DNA of 64,000 bases, taken from positions 434,001 to 498,000 of the forward strand of contig JAOTOL010001335.1 in NCBI GenBank assembly GCA_034440575.1, read 5' to 3'. The stretch's first letter is position 1; every line of letters begins with the position of its first letter. Below the pieces are notes generated by a model. The model saw only the letters and a list, made by a program, of their open reading frames with translations, ran no database searches and was not told the DNA's origin. Positions 22,060 through 32,376 of the stretch are shown here, one piece after another. Source of the DNA: Imbricaverruca yamaguchii. Its lineage: Eukaryota; Arthropoda; Thecostraca; Neoverrucidae. A program made the translations under genes and the position numbers.

Positions 22060-22950
22060 CGCACGGGGACGGCCGGCGCGGCAGACGGGGACGGCCGGCG
22101 AGGCAGACGGGGACAGCCGGCGGGGCAGACGGGGACGGCCGGCGGGGCAGACGGGGACGGCCGGCGCGGCAGACGGGGACGGCCGGCGGGGCAGACGGGG
22201 ACGGCCGCGCGGCAGACGGGGACGGCCGGCGGGTCAGACGGGGACGGCCGGCGGGGCAGACGGGGACGGCCGGCGCGGCAGACGGGGACGGCCGGCGGGG
22301 CAGACGGGGACGGCCGGCGGGGCAGACGGGGACGGCCGGCGCGGCAGACGGGGACGGCCGGCGGGGCAGACGGGGACGGCCGGCGCGGCAGACGGGGACG
22401 GCCGGCGGGGCAGACGGGGACGGCCGGCGGGGCAGACGGGGACGGCCGGCGCGGCAGACGGGGACGGCCGGCGGGGCAGACGGGGACGGCCGGCGCGGCA
22501 GACGGGACGGCGGGCGGGAGACGGGGACGGCCGGCGAGACGGGGACGGCCGGCGGGCAGACGGGGACGGCCGGCGGGCGGGGACGGCCGGCGGGGCAGAC
22601 GGGGACGGCCGGCGCGGCAGACGGGGACGGCCGGCGCGGCAGACGGGGACGGCACGGCGGGCAGACGGGGGGACGGCCGGCGGGGCAGACGGGGACGGCC
22701 GGCGGGCAGACGGGGACGGCCGGCGGGGGACGGGGACGGCCGGCGGGGCAGACGGGGACGGCCGGCGCGGCAGACGGGGACGGCCGGCGCGGCAGACGGG
22801 GACGGCCGGCGCGGCAGACGGGGACGGCCGGCGCGGCAGACGGGGACGGCCGGCGCAGCAGACGAGCTCGGGGACGGCCGGCGCGGCAGACGGGGACGGC
22901 CGGCGGGGCAGACGGGGACGGCCGGCGGGGCAGACGAGCTCGCGCACGTT
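22060..22950. repeat. 22-bp GC-rich minisatellite
   Basis: About 40 units of GCAGACGGGGACGGCCGGCG plus GG or CG. Dimorphism at the last two bases gives units with one or two G4 runs. Shortened units cluster at 22505-22735. Six-frame openness yields frames of about 390-465 codons that are not genes. Confidence 0.97.
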
Positions 22951-23388
22951 CCGAACGTCTCCCGGGCGCGGCGACCGCGCCCGGGAATGCCGGATGTGCT
23001 GCGACACCGGGAGGTCTGGCCGGCGGCAGGGGCGCACTCAGGCCGGCCTGTCCGGTCGACGCTCCACCGCCGGCCGGACGTGCGGAACTTGACGCGCTGA
23101 CGTCAACTCCCGGCCGTCGGAGACCCCGTGTCCGATGTGGCGACCTGCCCGACGACGACCGAGCACTTCTCGGCCGTGACCCTTCCCGTGACCCCTCTGC
23201 CGGAAACACTCGGCACGGGCCTGCACGCTGGCACGGCAGTTCCGACTCTGAGGTGTTCCCGGCGCGCTTAACGGCGCCGACAATGGGCCGCTCGGCAGCT
23301 TAATGGCCGATCGCTCGATGTGTGTGACGAGTGCGGGCCGGCGGCAGGGACGCGTGGCGCGCTCGCCGCCGCGGCCGTCGGCCGGTGT
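22951..23388. other. GC-rich spacer
   Basis: Stop-poor GC-rich sequence between two G-rich arrays. No recognisable product on either strand. Confidence 0.35.
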
Positions 23389-23389
23389 C

Positions 23390-23865
23390 GCGGGGGTAGC
23401 CGAGGGTGTCGCGGGGTAGCCGAGGGTGTCGCGGGGTAGCAGAGGGTGTCGCGGGGTAGCCGAGGGTGTCGCGGGGGTAGCCGAGGGTGTCGCGGGGTAG
23501 CCAAGGGTGTCGCGGGGTAGCCAAGGGTGTCGCGGTGGTAGCCGATGGTGGCTCGGGGTATCCGGGGGTGTCGCGGGGTAGCCGAGGGTGTCGCGGGGTA
23601 GCCGAGGGTGTCGCGGGGGTAGCCGAGGGTGTCGCGGGGTAGCCGAGGGTGTCGCGGGGTAGCCGAGGGTGTCGCGGGGCTAGCCGAGGGTGTCGCGGGG
23701 CTAGCCGAGGGTGTCGCGGGGGTAGCCGAGGGTGTCGCGGGGCTAGCAGAGGGTGTCGCGGGGGTAGCCGAGGGTGTCGCGGGGGTAGCCGAGGGTGTCG
23801 CGGGGTAGCCGATGGTGTCGCGGGGTAGCCGAGGGTGTCGCGGGGTAGCCGGGGGTGGTGCCGTC
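23390..23865. repeat. 21/22-bp G-rich minisatellite GTGTCGCGGGGTAGCCGAGG
   Basis: About 22 units. Length varies by the number of G in the GCGGGG run (4 or 5) and by CTAGCC against TAGCC. GAGGG alternates with AAGGG, GATGG and GGGGG. Confidence 0.96.
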
Positions 23866-23924
23866 GCCTGGGACGACGCAGACGGCAGGCGTGCCACTTG
23901 GCTCACCATGGTGGGGACGGAAAT

Positions 23925-24250
23925 AGCTGCCAGGGAAGATTATAATTGCTTGGAAAAGAGATAATTGCCAGGGAAGGAGGTAATTACTAAGAAGTAGATA
24001 ATTGCTGGAGAAGCAGATGATTGCTCGTAAAGGAGATAATTGCCATGGTAGAAGTTAGCTGGTAACGAAGGAGATTATAATTACTAGGAAGGATATAATT
24101 GCTATGGATGGAGATAATTGCTATCGAAAGAGATATTTGCTAGGCAAGGATGTAATTTCCAGGGAAGGACATAATTGCTAGTGAAAGAGATGACTGCTAA
24201 GGAATGAGATACTTGCTAGGTAAGGTGTTAGTTGCCAGGGAAAGGGATAG
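23925..24250. repeat. Decayed minisatellite, about 20 bp, AGATAATTGCYAGGGAAGG
   Basis: About 15 highly diverged units in which ATAATTGC, CCAGGGAA and GGAGAT recur in order. It contrasts with the near-identical units of neighbouring arrays and is likely older. Confidence 0.8.
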
Positions 24251-24339
24251 TTGGCAGGGAAGTTTTCATCAGACACCGGATGGATGCAGTATACTTATGT
24301 TTCAGCAGATATTTGAGACCAGGTAGTTCGCACCGGTGC

Positions 24340-24765
24340 CCAATTCTTCAGCTGGAGCAGAGCGAGATCGAGGGAAAGGTCTGGGCACTAGGTATGGTTC
24401 AGAAGACGGCCACGAAGACAATTGTTCATGGATATAAATCTGAACTGAAGGGTGTCTGAGTGGAGTATCACCGGGCTTTGTTCTAGGTCCACTGCTCTTT
24501 GTCATTTGTGTGAACAACCTTGAGGGAGACCTGAGGAGTTGGGTGATTAAGTTTGCCGATGATATCAAGCTGGTAGGAAGGGCTGAAAATGGTGATGAAC
24601 CTAACAATATTGAATTAGACTTGGAAAAACAAACAAGTTTGCTGATAAATGGCAGACGTTTTTCAACTATGATAAATGTAAGGCTATGCATCAGGTGTGT
24701 GGAGGTGAAACATCGGCATATAAAATGGCACGTAGAGAACTGGATGTCACTGCAGATGAAGATAT
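24340..24765 (+). pseudogene. CR1-like non-LTR reverse transcriptase fragment
   Basis: Central part of a reverse transcriptase. From 24459 the frame reads SGVSPGFVLGPLLFVICVNN, a degraded PQGSVLGPLLF palm motif, followed by KFADDIKL with the catalytic FADD aspartates at about 24554. Before 24457 the matching sequence (IVHGYKSELKGV) is in another frame, and after about 24650 the expected WQTFFNYDKCKAMH continues in a third frame, so there are at least two frameshifts. The 5' finger domain and the endonuclease are absent. Dead relic, plus strand. Domain order fits the CR1/Jockey-type group; the clade is inferred. Confidence 0.85.
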
Positions 24766-25145
24766 GTTAGCTGGGTTACGTGAGCTTAGCCAGTCCCCTC
24801 TCGTGGGGAGAGGGGGGTCTTCAACGGTCCACCTCAGGGTTTTCGCGGATAGTGGACAAACGGCGCGCGGTAGCGCGCCCAAATTTGGCATACCTTTTCC
24901 CACATCAATTTGGCGTGCTGTTTCAAAATTTTGAAGTCAGGTCATCTAGGGTGAACGAGTTAGTCAAGGTCAAGTGAGGTCACCTCCAAAGAAGTTGAAC
25001 CAGTCGTCACGCTTTAACGGATACATATATTTTAATGAAACTTCCACCGTTTGCTATCTTTCAAGGATGCAACAAAACGTACGAGTGGAATTTTTCGTTT
25101 TTTTTTCGTTTTTGAGTACATATAACTTTTGCATATTTGCCAATT
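24766..25145. other. Unique DNA, possibly LINE-flanking
   Basis: A CGCGCGGTAGCGCGC imperfect palindrome lies near 24862. AGGTCA words recur at 24935-24985. No gene is seen. Confidence 0.35.
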
Positions 25146-25146
25146 G

Positions 25147-25303
25147 CAGTTCAAATAGAAGATTCTGGCTAAAATAAGCATTTTTTTATTAGGGCAAGTC
25201 GAGTTCCAACGACGTTTCTCAGACTGCTCTACCTATTGGAAAAGAAGAATTAAAGAAAACTTTAGAACTCAAAACTTTGAAATAAAAAAAGGCTTTTTTT
25301 GGG
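25147..25303 (+). repeat. Dispersed repeat, copy 1 (pairs with 62074-62215)
   Basis: The shared order is TCAAATAGAAGAT, CTGGC/TGGCC, TTTTATTAGGGCA, TTCCAACRACGTTTCTC, RGWCTGCTCTACC, AATTAAA, CAAAACTTTGAAATAAAAAAA. The copies are diverged but collinear over about 150 bp. It has no coding potential and could be a MITE, SINE or LINE 3' end. Confidence 0.75.
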
Positions 25304-25965
25304 GGAGGGGGCAAACAGTTTTATGGCTTGGTCGATTTTGCTGTCCTTTTCTTATTCTAAATAAATTTTGCTTTTTAATATATCCCACAAAATGAATTCC
25401 CCAGAGCAAAAAACATAATATAAGTCGTGAAAAGTCGTGAAGATCTATCCTCCTGGATATGTCCCTTTTGGGGGAAGTTGTTTTCGAGGTGGATCTGGAC
25501 CCTACATGGCGAGCGCTTTCCGATGAAACCTCTTTCGTTTTCGTGCGACGCTTAGTTTGGATTTTAGGAGGGGTTACTATTCGTCCCCCCACCCGAGACG
25601 GGGTGTGAGGATCTGACCGGAGAGACGGCACGGGTTAATGAGCGCGGATCTGATTAAGGTATTTAACATTGTTAAATGGTTATATAATATCAATCTGAAC
25701 GATGCTCTTCTATGGAGAGCATCACCAAAGAGGCATCAATTCACCTTCGACAAGTTAAGCTGTAGGACAGATAAACGCCAATAAGTGTTCAGCTAAAGGG
25801 CTGTTGATCAATGGAATTAGCTGCCGGTGACGTGGTGGAGGCTCTCTCATTGAATGTGCTTAATGGTAGGTTGGATGGTTGTTCAGGTCCAATAGTCTTA
25901 AAGTTAAATTGTGCAATGTGCGATGGGAAGACGGGAAATTCGGTGGATGAAGTGGGACTGCTCCG
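25304..25965. other. Unique AT-balanced DNA
   Basis: A minus frame at 25631-25269 (120 codons) is basic and unidentified, and may be chance. Nothing else is recognised. Confidence 0.35.
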
Positions 25966-25967
25966 GG

Positions 25968-26262
25968 TCACGCGTGTGTTACGATAACGCGTGTGTTGCG
26001 ATAACGCGTGTGTTACGATAACGTGTGTGTTACGATAACGCGTGTGTTGCGATAACGCGTGTGTTACGATAACGCGTGTGTTACTATAACGCGTATGTTA
26101 CTATAACGCGTGTGTTACGATAACGTGTGTGTTACGATAACGCGTGTGTTGAGATAACGCGTGTGTTACGATAACGTGTGTGTTACGATAACGCGTGTGT
26201 TACGATAACGTGTGTGTTACGATAACGCGTGTGTTACTATAACGCGTGTGTTACTCGATTCA
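25968..26262. repeat. 17-bp minisatellite ACGCGTGTGTTACGATA
   Basis: About 17 units. Variants are ACGTGTG for ACGCGTG and GCGATA, CTATA or GAGATA for CGATA. Each unit brings GTTACGATAAC, an imperfect palindrome, across the junction. Confidence 0.96.
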
Positions 26263-26493
26263 CGCTTGTACAACGCGAAATCGAGTGAACAGGGCTGCAT
26301 ACGCTGGGGTAGATGGTGTCTTTAGGATTCTGGACATAGTACTCATCAGGTTGCTTCAGTATTGTATTTTTCTACTCTGATGTTATTTTCCCTTTATAGG
26401 CTTGACCCAGATGGTGTCTGGGCTCTTGTGAAGCCTTAACACTTGTGATGACTTGACCGCATTATATAATTTACATGTGCGTATGTATAAACA
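26263..26493. other. Spacer before a (TA)n tract
   Basis: No repeat or gene is recognised. Confidence 0.4.
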
Positions 26494-26528
26494 TGTATAT
26501 ATATATATATGTATATATATATGTATGC

Positions 26529-26573
<45 letters not shown>

Positions 26574-26581
26574 CATATGTA

Positions 26582-26656
<75 letters not shown>

Positions 26657-26682
26657 ATATATATGTATGCATATATATACAT
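26494..26682. repeat. (TA)n microsatellite, left flank of a DNA transposon
   Basis: TA repeats interrupted by TG steps (GTATGCATATAT). It ends directly at the TAGGGTGTGTC terminus of the transposon. Confidence 0.97.
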
Positions 26683-26951
26683 TAGGGTGTGTCACGAAGG
26701 ACTTTTTTTGGAAATTGCACTTTGCTTAGTGAAATTATCGTGCAGATCACCTAAAAAAAACCTGTGGTCGAAACCAAATCGAAATCAAACAATAAACAAA
26801 ATATGCGACAGGTCGATAAAGAAACAAATTTGCCGGGCGCCCGGCGTTGAAGTCTCCAGTGATGGCACTCCGTTGCGATTGGCATCTAACACCACGCGTC
26901 CGGCCACCGTCGGAGCGCCGCCGCGGCGCTGTGACGAAAAAGGCGGCAGTC
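26683..26951 (+). repeat. Left terminal inverted repeat of the DNA transposon
   Basis: Reverse complement of about 29322-29580. The first 11 bases are exact, then a short diverged stretch is followed by high identity to GACGAAAAAGGCGGCAGT, where homology stops. Confidence 0.85.
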
Positions 26952-27465
26952 GGTGCTGTGGATGACTGATGATTGGATTCTGGTGATGAAGCTCATTCAT
27001 AAAACTCAATGAAAGTGTTTAGTGGGGTATAAGGCTTTTGATAAGCACCAGTCGCTTAATAAGTTGCCTGGATGTCTGACGCATGAAAGAAAGGTTCACT
27101 TTACGTCGCTTGTTCGTTCCATTTTCAATCAGTAGATCTATCGGCGTATAATGCTAATATTTTCACTTTTGAAAGCTTGAACATCTTCAAAATGTCTCGT
27201 CTGTTTACATCGAAGACCAATTAAATCATTCTGAGACACTTGATATCTTATTGTTATGACAAATAGACCAGGCGAAATCGGCATCATGCTCCTTTCCACT
27301 ACAACCGAAGGAGACGGGCATACAGCGACGTCACCTTTTGTACGAGCGGCCACATTTTTTGTCCGAACTATCATTTTATAACTGTACTACTTGTCTACAT
27401 GCTCGACAGAAAACCCGACACGAAATCCCTTTTGCTGCTGAGCACTGGCATTGCTGACCTGTGTT

Positions 27466-29551
27466 TCAACTTCGCCACAATGTAACCTCTTCACCAATTA
27501 CCTTCAAAGACGCCTCGGTCACCACTTTCACCATCCGTTTCACCGTCTGACTGTGCACGGGGTATGGCGGCACTTCGAGAGGACTCGCGATGATGTCTAG
27601 TAAGTCATCATCGGACAGTTGTTGCGTCAAGGGCGGCTCGGTTATCGCCTCATTACACCAATCAATCAGCTCCATGATGCTGTTTGCCCCCATATTCACT
27701 TTTGGAAGCTTGAACTTCCGCACTTCGTCAGTATCATTATCGACTTGAGTTCTGCGACACTGCTGGATTTGAGTGACCGCCCTTTACTGTGTGGCTTGAT
27801 CTTGGCCCGCTGTCATTGCTAGCAGTACTGCCTCAGGGTGACACCAGTAGCTGTTGCGCTGTATTACCGGCTGCACCATGGCCGCTATCTCAGGTCGCAA
27901 ACTTTTGAGAAGTTGCACGCTGTGCAGCGCATTGCCAGGACCGTCAGAACATTTCCAGTTCTTCTTGATGCAGAACCACATGGGAGTATAGTGGCACACG
28001 ATGAACTTCGCTAGCATTATCAGACTGTCTGATGGCTGTTCGGTTGATATGTAGAGCCGGAGAATTCGGGCCGCCAGAGTCAGCCACCTGGAGTGGTTTA
28101 GTGGACCGATCTTCATTTTCGCAGTTCTATCTGAGATACAGTCTGGACACTACGCGCCAGACTGTACAGAATAGCCTGATCTGAACTTAGGTCACTAAGA
28201 ATCTCCTGCGTCATTTCTGAAACATTTCCGCCATCGATTGGCTCAAAATCGACCACTAGCAAGGTTTCTACTGCGCCTGCAGCAGCCCGGCCAATCAGCC
28301 CACTAAACGACTTAGGTCCTGTTGTGACTCCATCTAAGTGGCTAAATACTGCACGAAGATTAAGTTCATTTGCATGAAGTTGGCACACAAACCAGTGGAC
28401 GGGGCGTTTTTGTCCGAGCTCAAACAAACGGATAACACCACCTTTTGGCCAGTATTAAATCTCGTGCCGTCACAGCCAAGCACAGAAACATCCGCACCAA
28501 ACTCATATGCCACGGCGTTCAGGTCCAGAAAAATGTCCTCCGCTTTCCCAGTCTGTGGGGTAAAGTGTCCTAAATATGCACTGTCTGGCTCGGATACAAC
28601 CACAATGTGCTCTTCCGTCTTCTTTGAACTGGCTGTCATAAGCGTGTCGTCTTTTCTACCGTCGAAGTAGAGACCAGATACACGACCTGCATGATCCTCA
28701 TGGCTCTGGGCTACCACCTCTCTTCTAATCCGATCCCTTGCTCGCCATACTTTTTTGCTATCCACTATGCAGTCCATATCGTCAGAAGTGATCCGACCAA
28801 TGTCCACTTGGAAACCGTTTATGATCGCAGCACACGCACGATTAGACACTCCGTACCGATCTGCTGCTAGAACCGTATTTAGCAGTTCGTCTGTGTTACT
28901 GTTCACCATATACTCTGACTCATTGACTACAGATGTGAGCGATGATGAATCTGTGGCGGAATCTTGGTCTGAATTAGAATCTAGCTTGGCCATTCCAGAA
29001 GGTCCCGGTTGTGGTGATGTGACTCTCTCGGCGGTCAGACGCCTCCTTTCGTCCATGGCGCGTCGACGAGTGGTTTCACGGATATCTGCGGTGCCGATTT
29101 GCATTTGGCGAGGTCCTCTCTAGTCTTGGACAAGGGGAGACTCCATTCGTGGCACTTTGTCGGCCATCGCACATTTGCAGCTATCGATATCAGCACATTT
29201 GCAGCGGGCTATATCAAACAATTTTCCAAACCACTCATCACCGGACGGACGTACACCTGGTGGTGCCGACTTCTTTCCAGCAGTTTTCATGTATCGCAAG
29301 TAGCGATCGCGGCATTCTCGAACCACTGCCGCCTTTTTCGTCACAGCGCCGCGGCGGCGCTCCGACGGCGGCCGACGCGTGGTGTTAGATGCCAATCGCA
29401 ACGGGGCGCCATCACTGGAGACTTCAACGCCGGGCGCCCGGGATATTTGTTTCTTTATCGGCCTGTCGCATATTTTGTTTATTGTTTGATTTCGATTTGG
29501 TTTCGACCACGGTTTTTTTAAGGTGATCTGCACGATAATTTCACTAAGCAT
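27466..29551 (-). pseudogene. Broken DDE-type transposase of an unassigned DNA transposon
   Basis: The product would cut and rejoin the element's ends. Five collinear minus-strand pieces form one coding region. 29551-29120 carries basic residues and a CKCADIDSCKC cysteine pair, and overlaps the right TIR. 29104-28334 has FDGRKD (Asp 148) and VLGCDGTRFNTG (Asp 212), candidates for the first two catalytic aspartates. 28427-28113 has HWFVCQLHANELNLR. 28116-27784 has GPLNHSRW and PVIQRNSYWCHPE. After an in-frame TAA at 27784-27786, the same frame continues to 27466. Frame changes lie near 28440 and 28115. Blocks of this type recur in uncharacterised invertebrate proteins as I recall; the DDE assignment is inference. 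Confidence 0.7.
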
Positions 29552-29580
29552 AAGAAAAACCGTTCAGGCGACACACCCTA
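29322..29580 (-). repeat. Right terminal inverted repeat of the DNA transposon
   Basis: Inverted partner of 26683-26951. It includes the N-terminal coding part of the transposase piece ending at 29551, so the left TIR carries a matching non-functional copy of that coding sequence. Confidence 0.85.
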
Positions 29581-29585
<5 letters not shown>

Positions 29586-29646
<61 letters not shown>

Positions 29647-29647
29647 T

Positions 29648-29691
<44 letters not shown>

Positions 29692-29702
29692 GTATATATA
29701 TG

Positions 29703-29737
<35 letters not shown>

Positions 29738-29738
29738 A
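29586..29738. repeat. (TA)n then (TG)n microsatellite, right flank of the transposon
   Basis: TA repeats with ACACAC and GTATATGTATA interruptions, ending in about nine TG dinucleotides. Confidence 0.97.
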
Positions 29739-29861
29739 CATTGGTACTCCACACTTAAATCACACTGAAACTGAAACATACTGATACTTCCTCTATGCAG
29801 GTGTTCATGATTAGCAACATCGACTAGCATTCCAATAACAATTGTAGAGAAAACCGACGGC

Positions 29862-30545
29862 CCATGTCACCCATGGACCAGCAGCGGCCACCACCATGTC
29901 ACCCACGGACCAGCAGCGGCCACCACCATGTCACCCACGGACCAGCAGCGGCCACCACCATGTCACCCATGGACCAGCAGCGGCCACCACCAGGTCACCC
30001 ATGGACCAGCAGCGGCCACCACCATGTCACCCACGGACCAGCAGCGGCCACCACCATGTCACCCACGGACCAGCAGCGGCCTCCACCATGTCACCCATGG
30101 ACCAGCAGCGGCCACCGCCAGGTCACCCATGGACCAGCAGCGGCCACCACCATGTCACCCATGGACCAGCAGCGGCCACCACCATGTCACCCACGGACCA
30201 GCAGCGGCCACCACCATGTCACCCACGGACCAGCAGCGGCCACCACCATGTCAACCATGGACCAGCAGCGGCCACCGCCAGGTACCCATGGACCAGCAGC
30301 GGCCACCACCATGTCACCCACGGACCAGCAGCGGCCACCACCATGTCACCCACGGACCAGCAGCGGCCACCGCCAGGTCAACCATGGACCAGCAGCGGCC
30401 TCCACCATGTCACCCATGGACCAGCAGCGGCCACCACCATGTCACCCACGGACCAGCAGCGGCCACCACCATGTCACCCATGGACCAGCAGCGGCCTCCA
30501 CCATGCCACCCACGGACCAGCAGCGGCCACCACCATGTCACAGCC
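29862..30545. repeat. 32-bp minisatellite GGACCAGCAGCGGCCACCAC
   Basis: About 21 units; the rest of each unit is CATGTCACCCAYG or CAGGTCACCCAYG. The ACGGACC/ATGGACC difference is a C/T change at a CpG. Because 32 is not a multiple of three, the frames of 248-280 codons cycle through all registers, as expected for repeat shadows. Confidence 0.96.
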
Positions 30546-30874
30546 AAGTGTGCTGGACATACCGTCATTACCGGTGTGGGCGGACCCCAAACGACAAGAG
30601 GATCTCAACGTCCAGGGGGGGGGGGGGTGCCAGCCACCCTGACCTCGCCACTGCGCTCGTCACTGGTCAGCTGAGTAGCGCCTGCAGCTGCTGCCGCCGG
30701 CGCTAACCGACCAGCATTCGCGGAGAGCCGCCGACACACTGGTCAGCCAGGGAGCCCGCGCCTTGGGCACGGACGCTAGTGCAGCGGGCATGGTTTTTCA
30801 TGGCGAGGTTGAGATTGTCCGCACCCGTGATGATGCACCCTGTCTCGTGTTTCCACCTCCACTACTGGTACCAC
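30546..30874. other. Unique GC-rich spacer with a G13 run
   Basis: A run of 13 G begins at about 30617. No gene is recognised. Confidence 0.4.
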
Positions 30875-31753
30875 TCACGGTGGAAGTAACGGCACGTCAT
30901 AGCCATGCCGAGTCCCAGGCATGTCGAATGATTTGGGTTTTCGTGGCAAATAGAAATTGGCGATTGTTACTTTATGGAATGTGAAAACAAAGTGTCCTAA
31001 TTTCCAAGGTTGTTTCGTGTTTGATTGTTTGAATTGAATTGAATTGAAGGATTGCTGGCTTGGGTTAGAATGAGCTCGGTGGCTTCTCAGAAATTCCGCC
31101 CACACACAACCCGATCTGCTGGGTCCACCCTTGACAGTGGTTGCAATATTTATGTGGCGTGCAGGGGAGAGTCGCCACTCGCGATACATTTCTGATGCGA
31201 CGAACAGGCGCCAAGCGTTCTCATCACAAAACACAATTTTCTGTCCGCCGGATGCGTTGGCACCAGCATTCTTCGTTCGGGCACCTCCAGTGCGCCGATC
31301 CACCTCCCACGCCTGTCCATTCACGGTGCTGCCAGGCGGTCGTTTGGGCTGGTTTCCGGCCGCTTCTGCCGCCGCCGCCGGGCACAGCTCCAATGGACGG
31401 CAGACGAGGCACGCAGGGTCGCAGGTCGCCGCTGTCCCGCGCACTTCCGACACCGCTCTTGGCGACCGCCGGCGCCGCCGGAAGCCGCCGGAAGCCGCCG
31501 GCGGCATTGTTCTGCCGGTGACGTATTGGCCCGTGGCGCGCCAATATCGCCCCCGCGCGGCGATGGCTGGCGCGGCACGACACGGGAACGGCCGACTGAC
31601 AGATAGAAAATGCTCCGGGCGGGGCCGGAGTGGGTGTCGACCTGATGCACAATTAGCAACTCTTCGGTGCCGCGAGCGACTGTGCGTGTGCGTTAGAAAC
31701 TCAACGAAACACATAGGCATCAGGATTCCCACCGGGGCGGTGTATTCTGCCAT
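30875..31753 (-). CDS. Uncharacterised 292-codon open frame
   Basis: Starts at ATGGCAGAATAC (31753) and runs to a stop at 30875 through non-repetitive DNA. The middle is GC-rich and Arg/Ala/Pro-rich, while the last third is of ordinary composition and still open. This is longer than expected by chance outside the GC-rich core. A stretch including GGQKIVFCDENAWRLFVASE looks protein-like. No domain, signal peptide or membrane segment is recognised. A 208-codon frame on the other strand (31131-31757) overlaps it, so the openness may partly reflect composition. Could be a first exon, a relic of a mobile element or chance. Confidence 0.25.
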   Translation of the reverse strand: MAEYTAPVGILMPMCFVEFLTHTHSRSRHRRVANCASGRHPLRPRPEHFLSVSRPFPCRAAPAIAARGRYWRATGQYVTGRTMPPAASGGFRRRRRSPRAVSEVRGTAATCDPACLVCRPLELCPAAAAEAAGNQPKRPPGSTVNGQAWEVDRRTGGARTKNAGANASGGQKIVFCDENAWRLFVASEMYREWRLSPARHINIATTVKGGPSRSGCVWAEFLRSHRAHSNPSQQSFNSIQFKQSNTKQPWKLGHFVFTFHKVTIANFYLPRKPKSFDMPGTRHGYDVPLLPP

Positions 31754-31760
31754 CTAGTGG
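31747..31760 (-). promoter_or_regulatory. CTCF-core-like site
   Basis: On the minus strand CCACTAGATGGCAG matches the vertebrate CTCF core consensus CCASYAGRKGGCRS at all 14 positions. It overlaps the start of the 292-codon frame. Binding is not shown; a consensus this degenerate also arises by chance. Confidence 0.3.
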
Positions 31761-32376
31761 CAGGGTGGGGAAGTAGACTGGGAAAGTGGACTCGGTGTCT
31801 GCTTTGCGATTGGTAATATAAAGTGATAGAGAATCGACTGCAGATGTTAGTATATATGATGCTGACCTTGAGAGTGGTAGAAGGTCCACGAGTTGAGACG
31901 GTGTTATTACGTGTCCCTTGGGCGATCCGGAACTTGGACATATTTCCCCGAGTCACTGCGGCGCATGTGTGCTGTAATATTTCGACAACACTGATATGCC
32001 CGCCGATTGTCCAGAGGAAATAGCAGAGCTCTGAATGCTTGTCTCGCTGGATTTCAGTGACACGAGATATGCAACACGCTTAGTTGGCTGTCATGGCAGA
32101 AAATCAGATATTGTGGAAATATATTGCAACGGCCTATCCCGTCTGCAACGTCTATCCCAGTGACTATGACATCTATCCCGGCGGTTTTCAGGGGAGGTCC
32201 GACTGTATAGTTGATTTAATGCCTGGAGGCGATACCGCGGTCCCGGGCCCAGTGATAATTGCGCTCGTTTGGCCATAAATGGCCCAAAATGTTCAACACT
32301 TGACATTGAGATTCGTGTGCGCTTTACAGCCCAAATTAGGTGTTCACGTGAAGGTATATGTTTATTTAAGCTAAGC
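31761..32376. other. Unique DNA, nothing recognised
   Basis: Mixed composition, short frames only. TCTATCCCRGYG recurs twice near 32152-32180. Confidence 0.35.

Larger units (their letters stand above)
26683..29580 (-). mobile_element. Degenerate DNA transposon with long terminal inverted repeats
   Basis: The left end begins TAGGGTGTGTC and the right end closes GACACACCCTA. The ends are inverted copies of each other over about 260 bp (26683-26951 against about 29322-29580), sharing for instance CTTAGTGAAATTATCGTGCA and GTGGTCGAAACCAAATCGAA. If the terminal TA is the duplicated target, the target site is TA. Both flanks are (TA)n tracts. The interior encodes one transposase on the minus strand, broken by at least two frameshifts and a stop. 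The superfamily is not assigned. It is autonomous in layout but no longer in function. Confidence 0.85.

Noticed and set aside
21845..23303. 454-465-codon frames rich in Pro/Arg or Gly/Asp, collagen- or silk-like at first sight
   Set aside because: A 22-bp unit read in rotating registers; composition comes from the GC-rich repeat.
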